This document shows positions 1 to 11,646 of a stretch of DNA of 64,000 nt, in pieces (the stretch's first letter is position 1; the number at the start of each line of letters is the position of its first letter). The stretch is from Anthracocystis setariae. Lineage: Eukaryota; Basidiomycota; Ustilaginomycetes; Ustilaginales; Ustilaginaceae. Location: assembly GCA_928724745.1 (NCBI GenBank), contig CAKMXJ010000015.1, forward strand, positions 372,001 through 436,000. Reading direction: 5' to 3'. Under the pieces are notes generated by a model that had not been told where the DNA came from, searched no databases, and was given only the letters and a program-made list of their open reading frames with translations. The position numbers and the translations under genes are program-made.

Positions 1-1249
1 AGCCCTGCATCGCGCTCTGATTCGGGTTGGCACTGTCGTAGCTCTGGACGAATTGAAGCAGCTTGCGCAGAATCTGGGGCTGTACGAAAGCGAGCGTGTC
101 CTGTGCCATTTTGAGAACGGCGGCAAAGAGGAATGGACCACCGTAGGAATAGGCCAGTGTAGTCCAGAAAGCAGGCTTGCCTGTCGCCTTGTCCTTGGTC
201 TGCTTCCAGAACTTGTCGAAACGCCTACCGAGGTTTTCAGCATCCTCGTTGGCGGGCAAAGCCCACATGTCATCCTCGGTGACAAACTTCTTGGCACCAA
301 GAGTCATGAGGGGCTGCATCCAGTGGAAGGTGATTCGGCTGAAGATGTTGGCAGTGACGACGGGGCACTCTTTGGACGAGTCAAGAGAATCATCTTTGGC
401 AACCGTGGCTTCCTCGTCGCCGTCCGAAAAGAGACTGAAGCTGCTACCATTGGCATCGCTGGCAACCGCATGGTAGCCGTTGCCGTTGAGGTGAGTGGTG
501 GCCGATGGAGATGGCTTGTGAATTTGGTCGTCAGAAGAGCCAATCTCGACGCCTGCACATTCGAGCGCAAAGGCGACCATGCCGGCGACAAATCGCACTA
601 CGAAAGGCACGAAAGTGATCAGCTGGTGCTGGATGGGAAGCGAAGGGTACGTGAGCGAGGTTCGGAGCTTGACGATGCTAGCAAGAGAGTGGGCGAGCCA
701 GAAAAAGAGCAGGATATCCGAGCTGCGACGAGCGCGCTTGTGGTTGAAGTGTTGGAGCGCCAAAACGACCAGGTAGCCGAGAGCGCCAACGGCCGAAGAC
801 CAGAAAAGGATCGATTCGGCAGGCTTCGCAAACAGGCCGTGAGAGATGACGGCTTGGAAAACGGCGGCGACGACGAGTAGGGCCACAACGACATGTTTGG
901 CATACAAGAGCGCGCGGGATGCCCGTGTCAGAGGCTTATCCTCTTTTCTTGAGAGCAGAGCCAGGTGAACGCCGCCGAAGAGAGCGAGGAGGAAGACAGG
1001 AGCAGTCCAGAAGGCAGCCTCTTGGAAGCAAGGGGTGAAATCAAGGTCACGCTGTTGCGAGACAGGACCCCATCCTTCGACATTGTCGCAGAGCCTTGCG
1101 AGTCCAGCGTGTTGAAGCGATCCGATTGTGGACGAGAAGACGCGGAAGGGCACATTCAGCAAGGGATCCGCTGCGACAGCCTGAGCGTGGAAAGATCTAT
1201 CGAAGCTGGCAAAGTAGCCAAGCTCTTCTACGGGAGCGGAGGCCTCCAT
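1..1249 (-). CDS. Ycf1/MRP-type (ABCC) vacuolar ABC transporter, N-terminal part
   Basis: The reading frame starts at ATG 1249 (in-frame stop just upstream at 1274-1276) and runs off the left edge, giving about 416 residues with no stop. The first ~230 residues contain five hydrophobic segments, as in the TMD0 domain of the Ycf1/Bpt1/MRP1 family. A linker follows, then the segment FHWMQPLMTLGAKKF, which is characteristic of the start of the first ABCC membrane domain in this family. These proteins pump glutathione conjugates, metals and bile-type anions into the vacuole at the expense of ATP. Both nucleotide-binding domains would lie outside the window, so ATPase residues cannot be checked. 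Family call is firm; the exact orthologue (Ycf1 or Bpt1) is open. The plus strand here has an open frame (53-880) that is only antisense shadow. Confidence 0.9.
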   Translation of the reverse strand, partial: MEASAPVEELGYFASFDRSFHAQAVAADPLLNVPFRVFSSTIGSLQHAGLARLCDNVEGWGPVSQQRDLDFTPCFQEAAFWTAPVFLLALFGGVHLALLSRKEDKPLTRASRALLYAKHVVVALLVVAAVFQAVISHGLFAKPAESILFWSSAVGALGYLVVLALQHFNHKRARRSSDILLFFWLAHSLASIVKLRTSLTYPSLPIQHQLITFVPFVVRFVAGMVAFALECAGVEIGSSDDQIHKPSPSATTHLNGNGYHAVASDANGSSFSLFSDGDEEATVAKDDSLDSSKECPVVTANIFSRITFHWMQPLMTLGAKKFVTEDDMWALPANEDAENLGRRFDKFWKQTKDKATGKPAFWTTLAYSYGGPFLFAAVLKMAQDTLAFVQPQILRKLLQFVQSYDSANPNQSAMQG

Positions 1250-2617
1250 CGCAGCAACGGCCTGTGCGGTAGGCTAGACCAGACTACGAGGCTTCCGATG
1301 GTATCCAAAAGGCAGATTGCACGGGTCGTCCCGGTACAGCAAGCAGACCTTCCGACGAAGGTGAATGCGAGGTTCGGAAGCTACTCGAGTGGAGCTGTTG
1401 TGCCGAAGTGGGTCAAGAGTCAAGCGCCGGATTGCTTGAGCCGCTTGGTGTGTGCAAGCGAATGTAGGAATGGGATGGAACAAAGGAGAGCGAAAGAGGC
1501 AGCGAAAGAAAAAGTGTCGCAAGGCTAGCCCTTGTGTGTGTCGTTGAGCATCAACTGAGCTCAGCCAAGATCAGCTTGCAGCATACTGTGTCCAGCGACG
1601 TAGGGTTGCTCCGTCTTCTTTTTCCGTCATCTGGTTACGTATCGTCAGGTACACAACTCAGCTCTGCTGGTGTCCATGCGTCGGACCGCCAATTTCCAAA
1701 ATGAATAAAATAAAATAAAATTCACTCTCAGGCATTCCAAGATCCCCCACGCAGTCTGTCGCTGACCCCCCAAAAAAAAAGGCAGGGCAAAAAAAGAAAA
1801 AAAAGGAGGGAGCCATTCAAGCAGCATGAACTTGACTACAGTATCAATATCACCGAACGCTGCCTCTGGATTCTCGTTGATCGGCGATGCATTCAAGCTA
1901 GTGTGGAACTTATTTGAAATTCACCCCCTTTTCTACTGTATTGTCCCGACAGGTCTCGAGCTGAATATTGCCGTGCTGCGGTCCAGTCGATGGATAGCCG
2001 TGGACACGACGCCTCTTCCTGGTCGTTCGACGTAACCGCCTGACCCGGACGACTTTTACCGTATATGCTATCCATGTATATGCTATCCATGCCGACGCCC
2101 GTAACTCTACGCTGATCACAGTTCGAACATCTGATCGATGAGTCCACACGCGCAAAGTCACGCAAAGAGCAAAGCAAAGGAGTGCAGTGAGAATGTCCAT
2201 GTGAATTGCGATTTTGCGGCGGAGAATGATAGCCGGAGTGCTAGCGGATATACAGCACAAAGGTGAATTGAAATGTGGGCCATAAGGGCCAACGCAAGGG
2301 AAACCGAAAGAATGCAGAAAGCGGGTGACGATGGGCGGTCATGAAAGCTAAGATGACCAATAGACTGGAGCTAAGCATGATAGACGAGAAGAACGAGCGT
2401 CGAGTGCCGATGTATAACCCGGCGACAGATAAAGTCAAAAAGCACACAGACCAAGCCCGTAAGCTGGCCGAGGCTAGCTCGAGACAGTGAAGCGTGCATG
2501 CACCGGAAGCAAAACGAAAGCCGAGTGGAGCAGCTGCCCGACCGACTCATCGAGCAAGCCAAGGTGTCCTGAGATGGGTGAGGTTTCGAAGACTTCTCGA
2601 TGCTTCGAGCGCGTTGC
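1250..2617. other. Intergenic, ABC transporter 5' side to chitin synthase 3' side
   Basis: No convincing gene. A-rich runs at 1706-1721 and 1771-1806 and a short direct repeat (TATATGCTATCCATG twice at about 2062-2090) are visible. It should hold the ABC transporter promoter and the chitin synthase 3' UTR. Confidence 0.5.
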
Positions 2618-5600
2618 TCAATCAAAGCTTGGCGGGGCCGCACCTGGAGGTAGGTTGCTGGTCCTGTTTGCTCCCTGCGGAGCTGCTGTTGCCGAGTGAG
2701 GCATGGCGGAAGAACGTCGCGCGCCGCGCTGCACCTGTCTGACACCTTGAGCGTTGGCTACCGGTCCATCATCAACAAGGCTGAAGCCTCGCGTCAATGG
2801 TCGCTTCTGCATCGGCGATGTTGCCTGGCTAAACCCTGGCTGCGAAGAGACAGGCGACATGGCGACATCCGTTTCGGGCTCGGCCGTGTAAGCCTGCATC
2901 GGATACGCCGATTCGCTCACGGTAGGGTAGCGCTGCTCGGTCGAGACGTTGCCGTGACGTACTTCCACTTCGGAGCCGGTGAAACGACGCGCTTCGGCAC
3001 TGGGCGAGCTCGAATCCGAGCCCAAGATGGGTCGCTTCTCATCCTCCGCAGAATCAGCAGGTGGATACGCCTCGTAACCGCCTGCACTCGGTGGCGCCGG
3101 CAGACGATGGTGGCTCATCTGGCTGGGCGGGAAGGCCGGCGCATTGCCAAGCGCAAGATGCGAAGACGTGTGCGACAGTGTGGATGGCGAGGTAGCGCGG
3201 GGTCGAGCCACCACCACCGTGCCGGGCGGCGAGCAACCGCCGCGTTGCTTGGCATCTGTGGCTAGTGGTGCAGGCAACTCGAGCAGCGGGACCGAGTCAA
3301 GACGTGCTCGAGCACCCGAAGCGCTCTTGGTATGCGACATTTCAGACGCATCCGGTCCAAACTGGGACGCGCTCGAGGCAGCGTGAGGCAACGCGCGCCC
3401 AAACTGATCGTGCTGGCCAGACGGATTCGAGTGGAACGTGTCAGACGACACCACCGAGTAGCGGGTGCTGCCCGACCTCTCGGGAGAGCCGGAGCGCTGA
3501 ACGACATCGTAAGTCGAATCGCGAGAGTGAGTGCCGGACTTCCATCGTCGCTCTCGCTCAAACTCGGCCCATCGCTTCATGACGATATGCGAAGGGTCAA
3601 ACTTGCCGTCGGCGTCTCCGTGGTTCTCCTTCTTGTTCTCGCCCTGCACGACTCGCGTTGCTCCCCACGAGAAATCGTCCATGTGCCAATAGGCATACAG
3701 CGGCAACACAAAGTTCCATATGGGCAGCGAGCAAAGGTAGATAAGCATCCATCCGACGTACGCAACTTTGCGCGAGGTAACCACAATCAGGATACCAGGA
3801 AGACCCAGGATGAGCGCCAGCAAGATGAGCGGAATGGTCGGGGTGGGGACGTTGGGCAGGAAGGCCTGAACGACGACGTAAAGCGTGAAGGCAATGGCAG
3901 CAGGAAGCACCAAAGTACCGGTCAACTCCATGAACACGACGAATCGCATCGAGAAGCAGAAAGTACCGCAGAGATCCTTGACCTTGACCAGCTCGAACAG
4001 GTTGTGCACGGTCGAGTTGATCCATCGTCGACGCTGCGACAGCAAGATGCGGAATGTGTCGGGCACAATCGTTTTGCAGACTGCCTGAGGCACGAACATC
4101 ATCTTTCGCTTGGGGAACGTCTTGAGCATGAGCGTAGTCAGGTATCGATCCTCTCCGAGCAAGAGCAGGTTCTTCTTGTGCAGCGTGTCGACCACGTTTT
4201 CCGAGTAGTGCTCGACAATGTCCGGATTGGCCAGAATGGGAACCCAGTAGCCGTGCGGACCTTTGGGTGCCTTGATTCGATAGGCGCTGAAGCAACCGGG
4301 CAAACATGTGACACCACCGAAGCACGCCTCGAACGCCTTGGTCTGGTGATGCGAGATGTAGTACTCGAACACCTGGATCATGGTGACCCAGGTCTCCGAC
4401 TTGTTGGCGATCTTGGTCTCACCGCAGAGGCCCATGATCTCAGGATCCTCGACCATGCAGGCTACCATGCGGGAGAGCGAGTCAGGGAAGACCTTGGTAT
4501 CGGCATCGACACAGAGTACAACCTCGTAATTGTCGGGCGAAACTCCAGTGACTCGCCAGATGCTGTTGAAGAATTCGTACTCGAACGCCGTCATACGCTC
4601 GTCGAACATGACCTTCTGCATAAACGCCATGAGCAGTACCTGCGAGTCACGTTTTCCTCGGTTACCCGGCTTGGCACTGTCGGCTTCCAGGGGGGTGCCG
4701 CACTTGGCCACCAGGATCATGGGAACGCGCTGCTGCTTGGATCGCTCGACGGTCTCGTCGTCGTAGTCGTAGAAACCGGCGTAGATCTTGCACATGTTGT
4801 GGCGCTTGTATCCGTCGGCGATGGCGACGTACGAGTTGCCCTCGACCTCCTCAGCGGGGATGACGAGGTCCTTCATCATCGAAAGACAGATGTCCGGTGT
4901 CGAAATGTCCGAGCCGGCTCCCTTGACGATACCATCTGCGATGACCAAGAGTAGCTTGTGGCTGTTGGGGTAGTCGGTGGTGGCAAGACTGTCGAGCGTG
5001 GTCCGCAGACCTTCGAAGGACTCGGAGTAAGCGGTCACTAGACAAATGGTGTGTGCCAGCTGGAAGCCGAAAGGACGGAAGTCGGGACCAGGTTGGGGGA
5101 CGATGTTGTGCAGCGGGAAGGGGCAGGCTCCCATGGCGCCTTCGCCCGGACTGCCCGAGAGCGAGGAGCGTCGCGATCGGTCCTTAGGAGCCAACGATGC
5201 CGAGCTTCGACCACCTGCCACGGAGGGCGAACCAGGCGGCGAAGTTTCCAGAGGCGAACCGACAACCAAGCGGCTCATCCTGGTCATGCGCTTCTCGCCG
5301 AGCGACATCGGAGCCCGGGAGCCGCTCTTGAGGCTGAGAGGGTCCATGACCGAGAATCGACTCTGAGTCGGCAGGAACGACCTGTGCTTGCGTGCGTTGG
5401 GACGGTAGCCGGCGGGGGCAGGTCGGTAGATATCGTCAGACCACTTTTCGATCTCAGCGGCACGCTTCATGCGCTGTTCGTAGGTCTCGTTGGCGTAGTT
5501 GCCGAGACGCCACGAGAGGAACCAGCCGAACAGGACGGCCATGAAGAACTTGATGGCCACGACGCCAATGATAAAGACGAGCGAGAGGTAGAGCTCCACC

Positions 5601-7426
5601 TTGGAAGCAACGCAGCCGATGGTTTCGGAGTCGATGAAGCCGACCCGGGTGATCTGTTCGAGACAGGCAAACTCGTTGTCAAGACGTTGACGCATCACGG
5701 CGGCGGTCACGTCGCGACCTGCCCAGGTGTCATTGCGACGCCTCAACATGTCGTAGAGCGGCGGGTAGGCCAGACCCGTCGTCAGGTTGTTGAGACGGTC
5801 GAGGTCGAGAACCGCACCGCGGTAGACGGCCATGTTGCGAGAGAGGTCGGTGACGTTGTTCCAGTTAAGCGAGACCTGGCCGCGCCTCTTGAGCACACGG
5901 TTGGCCGGGATTCCGCCGTCGTTGAACTGGTTGACGATGGTGCCCGTGTGGCACATGGTGTTATTCGAGTATGCGCCCTTGCCGTCCTGCCTGATCAGAG
6001 TGCAGTCAAAGTAACGCTCGGGCTGAGCACCGCCGCTGCGATTGGTGATGAGCTGTGCGCAAGCACCTCCGATCTTCTGGAAGAGCAAGCTTCCGTCCTG
6101 GCCACCGGAAGACCAGGGCTGCGAGTAGATGGGGTTGGTGTGATTGTAGATGGTGTTGGCGCCAAACGGTCCCACCTGGGGGTGCACAAAGCCATCAAAG
6201 TTGTAGTCGTAACCGTTGAACGTCATGGAGCCAACGTCGATGGTTCCTAGCGTGTAGCGATCCGGTGGAGTACCGCAGACGGTCTGCGTGAAACCAAAGG
6301 TAAGGAAACCGACGGCCGCCATGATGAGCGTAATGATGCCGATCAGACCCATCTTTTCACGCCAGGCGCGCTGCTGCTCTGGAGTGCGAATGCCAAAGAC
6401 ACGCAGGAACGGACTTGGACAGCAGATGGTGAGCGTGTAGCAGTAGATCATCCAAGCTCCGACGGGTCCCGGGGCTATCCTGGAGCTTTTGCCTTCGCCA
6501 AGATCGCGAGGCACTTCTTTGGAGACGCGGCCAGACTTGGACTTGTTGCGACGCAGGGAAACACCGCGCTTGAGCACATTGATGCCTGTCTCGACTTGGT
6601 CCTCGTCTCTGCCCAAGATCGACTTGCCACGGCGCAGAGGCGCTGGACGTCCAAGGCCACCGGGCGGCATGTTTGGCGCACGCACGGGACCGGTCACACC
6701 TAGGCCACTGAGACCACCTCCTGGGCCAACGATGCCAGCTATGCCGGACCCCTGCGGCGCAGCGCCATGCTGGGGAAGGTGTCCGGTGGTGGAAGGCATG
6801 TAGCCTATGCGACCGCCGGAGGCGGCCATGACATCCATGTGCGCTGCATGGTTTCGGTAGTACCACTGACGATGGTTGGGATCCATGCGTTCACGATCGG
6901 GGCGAACGAGCGACTTTTTACGGCGGAAATTGGCGTTCTGAGCCGAAAAGCCAGCTTCGGGATCGAGGGTGTTGACCTGATTCAAGGCGGCGGTGCTGCT
7001 GTTGGGATCGTGCGGGGCGCGTTTGTCGTCAGCAAACGACGTGACAGACTTGACAGATTCGCGCGAGGGGGCGGAACGATGCGCGGGGATGCGCTGAGGC
7101 TCCTGGAACGAGATGCCAGGAGGACGTTGATGCGGTTGAGGAGGGCTGGTGAGGTAGGCGGTATGGCTGCCACGGGGAGCCATGGGAGGCGACATGGCAG
7201 CCGAGGCTGGCGGGGAGAAGAAGGGCGCTTGCTGAGAACGCGGCGGTTGGAAGTGTGCGGGTTGCTGAGGCTGCGAAGAGGACTGTTGTGGTTGGAGGGC
7301 GGGAGGTTGTGGTCTTGTACCGGCAGGGATGTTGAGAGGCGGGAGTGGAGGAGGGCCATCGCCGCGATTGGGCCTGGGCGGTTGCGTAGGCTGTCCACCA
7401 CTTGGGGGTGCGTCGAAAGGGTTCAT
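2618..7426 (-). CDS. Class IV chitin synthase (GT2 family)
   Basis: Intact 1602-residue frame; I start at ATG 7426 (MNPFDAPP) because the six codons upstream lack an ATG. It polymerises UDP-GlcNAc into chitin at the plasma membrane. Using numbering from a residue six codons upstream of that start, the catalytic core shows the VDADTKVF aspartates near 980-982, the GEDRYLTT acidic motif near 1098-1100 and the product-binding QRRRW at 1137-1141. The N-terminal ~320 residues are Pro/Gln/Ser rich and look disordered. Two membrane segments follow, then an extracytoplasmic block resembling the cytochrome b5-like region of class IV enzymes, another membrane segment, the GT2 core, three C-terminal membrane segments ending near a class [13 protein letters not shown] motif, and a long Ser/Pro-rich tail. 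No myosin motor is present, which excludes class V. U. maydis has several class IV paralogues (named chs5/7/8 as I recall), so I give no symbol. Confidence 0.97.
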   Translation of the reverse strand: MNPFDAPPSGGQPTQPPRPNRGDGPPPLPPLNIPAGTRPQPPALQPQQSSSQPQQPAHFQPPRSQQAPFFSPPASAAMSPPMAPRGSHTAYLTSPPQPHQRPPGISFQEPQRIPAHRSAPSRESVKSVTSFADDKRAPHDPNSSTAALNQVNTLDPEAGFSAQNANFRRKKSLVRPDRERMDPNHRQWYYRNHAAHMDVMAASGGRIGYMPSTTGHLPQHGAAPQGSGIAGIVGPGGGLSGLGVTGPVRAPNMPPGGLGRPAPLRRGKSILGRDEDQVETGINVLKRGVSLRRNKSKSGRVSKEVPRDLGEGKSSRIAPGPVGAWMIYCYTLTICCPSPFLRVFGIRTPEQQRAWREKMGLIGIITLIMAAVGFLTFGFTQTVCGTPPDRYTLGTIDVGSMTFNGYDYNFDGFVHPQVGPFGANTIYNHTNPIYSQPWSSGGQDGSLLFQKIGGACAQLITNRSGGAQPERYFDCTLIRQDGKGAYSNNTMCHTGTIVNQFNDGGIPANRVLKRRGQVSLNWNNVTDLSRNMAVYRGAVLDLDRLNNLTTGLAYPPLYDMLRRRNDTWAGRDVTAAVMRQRLDNEFACLEQITRVGFIDSETIGCVASKVELYLSLVFIIGVVAIKFFMAVLFGWFLSWRLGNYANETYEQRMKRAAEIEKWSDDIYRPAPAGYRPNARKHRSFLPTQSRFSVMDPLSLKSGSRAPMSLGEKRMTRMSRLVVGSPLETSPPGSPSVAGGRSSASLAPKDRSRRSSLSGSPGEGAMGACPFPLHNIVPQPGPDFRPFGFQLAHTICLVTAYSESFEGLRTTLDSLATTDYPNSHKLLLVIADGIVKGAGSDISTPDICLSMMKDLVIPAEEVEGNSYVAIADGYKRHNMCKIYAGFYDYDDETVERSKQQRVPMILVAKCGTPLEADSAKPGNRGKRDSQVLLMAFMQKVMFDERMTAFEYEFFNSIWRVTGVSPDNYEVVLCVDADTKVFPDSLSRMVACMVEDPEIMGLCGETKIANKSETWVTMIQVFEYYISHHQTKAFEACFGGVTCLPGCFSAYRIKAPKGPHGYWVPILANPDIVEHYSENVVDTLHKKNLLLLGEDRYLTTLMLKTFPKRKMMFVPQAVCKTIVPDTFRILLSQRRRWINSTVHNLFELVKVKDLCGTFCFSMRFVVFMELTGTLVLPAAIAFTLYVVVQAFLPNVPTPTIPLILLALILGLPGILIVVTSRKVAYVGWMLIYLCSLPIWNFVLPLYAYWHMDDFSWGATRVVQGENKKENHGDADGKFDPSHIVMKRWAEFERERRWKSGTHSRDSTYDVVQRSGSPERSGSTRYSVVSSDTFHSNPSGQHDQFGRALPHAASSASQFGPDASEMSHTKSASGARARLDSVPLLELPAPLATDAKQRGGCSPPGTVVVARPRATSPSTLSHTSSHLALGNAPAFPPSQMSHHRLPAPPSAGGYEAYPPADSAEDEKRPILGSDSSSPSAEARRFTGSEVEVRHGNVSTEQRYPTVSESAYPMQAYTAEPETDVAMSPVSSQPGFSQATSPMQKRPLTRGFSLVDDGPVANAQGVRQVQRGARRSSAMPHSATAAPQGANRTSNLPPGAAPPSFD

Positions 7427-7799
7427 GCTGGAGACAAGCACCAAGGAGCAAAGGGGACGATCAGAAGAACAGTGATCAGAAGAACAGTGCTACGGTGGTG
7501 ATGCTGATGCTGATGCTGATGCTGCTTGAGATGCAGTTGGCAAGAGTGATGACGGCCCTCGACCACGACTCGACAAGCTCGATGCTAGCGTCAGTCTACC
7601 CTGTTGGCAGTGAGCTGAAGTGAGCTTTGAGATGCTCGCGTCGAATGCGTGCTAAGGGGAAAGGGGAAGAGAACGTCTACAGAATCGAGCTGGCCATCAA
7701 GTTGATACGAATGCAGAGGTCACAAGACACGATGGGTCTATAGTAAAGCGATGCAGGCGTGAGGTGTGACTAGTGTCAAAGCGGGCTGATGGATCCAAG

Positions 7800-7841
7800 T
7801 GGTTGTTGTTGTTATTGTTGTTGTTGTTGTTGTTGTTGTGG
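7800..7841. repeat. GTT trinucleotide microsatellite
   Basis: Runs of GTT/TTG repeats, followed by GGT repeats up to about 7856, about 370 bp upstream of the chitin synthase start. It could be transcribed as 5' UTR; no function is shown. Confidence 0.85.
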
Positions 7842-8204
7842 GTGGTGGTGGTGGTGAGAGAGTGTTGAAAGAGTTGATGCAGAAGCAGGAGGGTGTTGGA
7901 AGCCAAGCTTTGCCGCTGTTGGGACGAACGCAAATGGGTTGGCTCAGGACGGACTCGGAAGACAGAGGGTCAAGGTTGGCGTCGGCTTCGCTACTACTAT
8001 GCTAGCACGTCAGGGATGAAGAGGGTGGGTGTGGAGAGTGATGCCAGACGGTGGCTATCGTTGGTGGTCAGCCAAGCCAAGAGGATAGCCGATTGCAACT
8101 CGAGTCGAGGATGAGGAAACGGAAGATGGACGAGTGATTGGTGTATAGCGAATAGCAATCTAGCGACTAGCGACCAGCCACAAGCAAGGTGAAGGAAACC
8201 GTGA

Positions 8205-8352
8205 TGGGGAGGGACAGGGGCAGAGACCGGGACGAGCACAAGGACAGGGACAAGGACAACGGCTGAGGGACAGGGACAGGGACAGGAAAGGGCAGGGCAG
8301 GGCAGGGCAGGGTCGGAGCGGATAGCAGACAACAGCAGCAGCAGCAGCAGCA
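8205..8352. repeat. GGGACA/GGGCA minisatellite followed by CAG repeats
   Basis: Imperfect GGACAG hexamers (8205-8288) pass into GGGCA pentamers (8289-8311) and then an AGC/CAG triplet run at about 8334-8351. It is purine-rich on the plus strand and intergenic. Confidence 0.8.
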
Positions 8353-8640
8353 TGAAGAGGTGTCGAAAAACCTCGCGGAAGCACATGCAAAACATGGTCA
8401 AAGGAGATCGAGGATCAGCAGCCATGCACAAAACTCCCGTCGTCAGCGAAGCGAACCAAAATCATAAAAAATATCTATTAAATGACTGATTCTTGACAGC
8501 CAAGAATTGCAAAAAAGACCGGCCAAACCCACCCCATCTCTCAGGGGCCAGTCGAGTGAGTGCCGTCACCGACGCCTGTTGAGCTGCAACCGTGCCAACC
8601 GACAAGAACAACCAAAACACGCAGGCATAGCAGCACATGC

Positions 8641-8665
8641 ACGCACGCACGCACGCACGCACGCT
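8641..8665. repeat. ACGC tetranucleotide microsatellite
   Basis: About six copies of the tetramer CGCA in tandem, in intergenic DNA. Confidence 0.85.
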
Positions 8666-9934
8666 TACGAGGCGCAAAATATAATACAAAAATACAACCA
8701 AAGTTTCGCATTTTTTAAAAACCTAGATAGAACTGATCAAACTTGATGAAATATAATACCGCACTGTACAGTACTACTCTGTAAAGAGGTGCCGCTGGCG
8801 CGCTGTCAATCGATTCACAGATCCTTCGGGTACATAGGCTTTGTTACCGTTGGCACCATGCGGAGCCATAAAACTTGATTTCAGTCAAAAATAGAAATAA
8901 AATAAAATTGAATAAAAATAAATCCCAGCTTGCCAAAACTACCGCTTTCAAGCTGTGTGCGTGCAAAAACGAAAAAAAGGGGCCACTGCACCCCTCTCTC
9001 TTTTTTCCCATTCACTCAAGCCATTCCGCCCTTGTCAGCAGCTTCTCCACCGTCTCTTCTCCGATATGACGGCTTGGCTTGCTCGAGACCTGCCTTTGAT
9101 TTCCAGGTGGAGTGGTTTACTGTACATAGCATTGATCTCGGTACAGTATGGATGTGCAGTGGTGTGCTGTTCCATGTCGATGCAGGCGCCCTTTCTTTTC
9201 TCTTTCTTTTCCTACTCTCTGGTTGTTTCGGTTTTCAAAGAAATGCCATCACCAAGAAAACATCCTGATCTGCTAGCCAAAGCCAAGAAAGGCGACCACG
9301 TCGCAAGATGGCCGTGCTCTACAATCCGGTATACAGTACTCAATTAGGCTGGCCGAGCACAGCAGATCGCGCATGGATTGCATTTCGAAAGGATCGTTCA
9401 GCTTGGTATTCGAATTTTCAAATTGACAAACATGCATGTTTACGAGCTTTTGAAATCCAAAATGTTGGTTTAGGAGTTCGCGTCAAGCTGTATGATCTCA
9501 CCGCCGATCCTTAGGCAGTTAGCGAATACTGTACCGAAATGTAATGAAGGGCTCGTTCTCTTTTTTTTGCAACTGTACAATACTGTACTATATTTTGTTG
9601 AATTTTTGGACCCTATTATGAAACAACGCGGAAAATTGATCCGCCGCCGACACGCCGCCAGAATGTTTCTCAGAGAAAGCGCTCCGGAATCGAGGTGCAT
9701 CCCCCCGGCGTTGTTCGAAACTTCGGGGCCTCCAGGCCGGGCGCGATCGAGTTCAAGCCTGTCGATCAAGTACTGTACAGTATGATGAACAGGGGGACAG
9801 GTAGGCTGAGTCTCTTTCTCTTCTTCGTCGTCATCAATACAGGATGGCCGATGGCGCTGGACAGGATTGGTACACGTTCACATCAAGTTGGCTTGACGAA
9901 TTCGAACCGCCGCCAACCATTGCAATGTTTAAAG

Positions 9935-9963
9935 CCATCTACAGTACAGTACAGTACAGTACA
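9935..9963. repeat. Tandem ACAGT array
   Basis: Four to five consecutive copies of the pentamer ACAGT, giving overlapping TACAGTA strings. It is the local maximum of a motif that recurs in intergenic DNA across the window. Confidence 0.8.
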
Positions 9964-11646
9964 CTGGACCCGTTTGGTCTCTATTCTTGGTGTTGTTGCT
10001 AGCTTGTTGCGATACGCAGAGGCAAGCATGCTGGGTGCGCCAGCGTTCATTTTCAGGTAAGGCACTCAGTACAGTAAGGACCAGTCCCGGTGCAGTACCG
10101 GTGCAATACAACACAGCACAGCACTGCACTGCACTGCATGTCGGTGCAATTTGCCCGCCCAAGCCAGCTCACCTTGTCCACGCCTGTTCACACCCTGTCT
10201 GCACTCTCGCGTGCTGGACAAAAGCAATCCACTCGTATGTGCCTTGCGCGCTTTTGTCAACACCATGTCTGGTTGGTTTCCATTGCAAGTTTCCGCAGGC
10301 ATGTACCTGCTGAATGGACTGCCGTGTACAGTACGGTACAGCGCATTGCCCCCCCACCGTGGTCTGGATGCTCTGTACCGCCTAGGTTACAGCACAGCTA
10401 GGTACAAACACTCGCGAACATGCACGGATCTTCCCGCTGCCGCTGTTTCGATTATATTAACAGCCCGCGTCAAGCTCAAGTTGCAGCATTTGGCTTCCAA
10501 GGAAGAAATCCAAAAAAAAAAAAGAAAAAAGAAAAGAAAAAGAAAAGAAAAGAAAGGAAAACAAAAAGAAACAAAAGATGGGCTGGGCTGGGCTGGGCTC
10601 ATCAAGGTCTTCCAGGCTGTGTTCGCATGAACCGCAGCGCTCTCATCACCACGCCAAACCGGACAACCGAGCTTGGGCTGTGTCGTAAGTTGTCCTCTTT
10701 CTCCTCTTGCGACCCATTTGGAACTCCTTCCTGCCTTGTCGTGCAGCTTTTTGAGACAACGCCAGACCACATCGTTTCTCGATATTGCGATCCTCATCGG
10801 AATCCAAGACATGCTTCCGCATCCTCATTTGCGACGCGGCGTTCTTGTCGATGCTCAAACCTCAATCTCTGTGCTGCTTACCCACGGCATTTGACCCTCG
10901 TCGAGACAGTCTTGGACAAAGGTTCGAAACCGCTACATTCCCGTAACGAGATCAGCATACTGTACCGGTACGGTACTGAACACGTTTTGTCGTGAATTCT
11001 GCAACCTGTGATTGCGGACGGCAATTTACGTTTTCCGCTGCCTCGGCCGCCACGCCCAACGCTGCTTGAGATCGGGCCACCGGCGAGCAACTGATAGATC
11101 GAAAGAAGTGGACCACAGATTCAACGCGATTTGGACTGAGCTGCCATCTGTGTTCTCTGAGATCCGAGGTTCAGCACATCTTGCTGGAGCAACAGCACGC
11201 AAGCAGCGTCAGTGTCGTTGCCTCCTCTACCTAATCAGATGCCACGCTCGTAAGCAACGACCAGGCAACAGAGTCCTGGATGGCAGCAGAATCAAATGCA
11301 TACTGTGCCACAAGGGCCTTTCTACAGATGCCCCGCGAGGAACAAGGAACAATAATGAAGCTCTCGCGAGTTGGCATGCAACGTCCCGAAAAACTGTTTG
11401 TCGCTCTCTTTTGGTTAGCTCAATCCCATACCGTCCTCAACTTATCGACGGTTTCACGTCGTCACGTTGATGGTTCCTCGTACGACGTCGTGGAGCGCTT
11501 GCTCGATCTATCTACTCACACCAAGTTGCTTTCGTCCAAGGCAATCGTCACTCGCCAAGCTACCTCACCACCACACACTGTTTTCAGCAGGATGGTCATG
11601 GACAATGTGCTTGGCTTCCTATTGTACTGAACTAGACTAGCACGGC

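Larger units (their letters stand above)
7427..11646. other. Large intergenic region upstream of chitin synthase
   Basis: 4.2 kb with no supported gene; open frames here (for example 8955-9347, 9695-10060, 10420-10995) have no recognisable domain and low-complexity composition. It contains several microsatellites (listed separately), A-rich runs at about 10508-10570, and the densest cluster in the window of TACAGTA/TACTGTA strings (8768, 9118, 9140, 9330, 9528, 9583, 9770, 9935-9962, 10068, 10326, 10962). The right end is the CCT4 3' flank. Confidence 0.5.

Noticed and set aside
53..880. 275-codon plus-strand frame at the left edge
   Set aside because: Antisense to the ABC transporter, whose minus-strand translation has five membrane spans and family motifs; the plus product is Val/Glu/Arg-rich shadow.
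3332..4954. 540-codon plus-strand frame
   Set aside because: Antisense to the chitin synthase catalytic core; no domain, composition typical of a complement of a GC-rich gene.
8955..9347. 130-codon frame upstream of chitin synthase
   Set aside because: Low-complexity product in a repeat-rich spacer with no family match.
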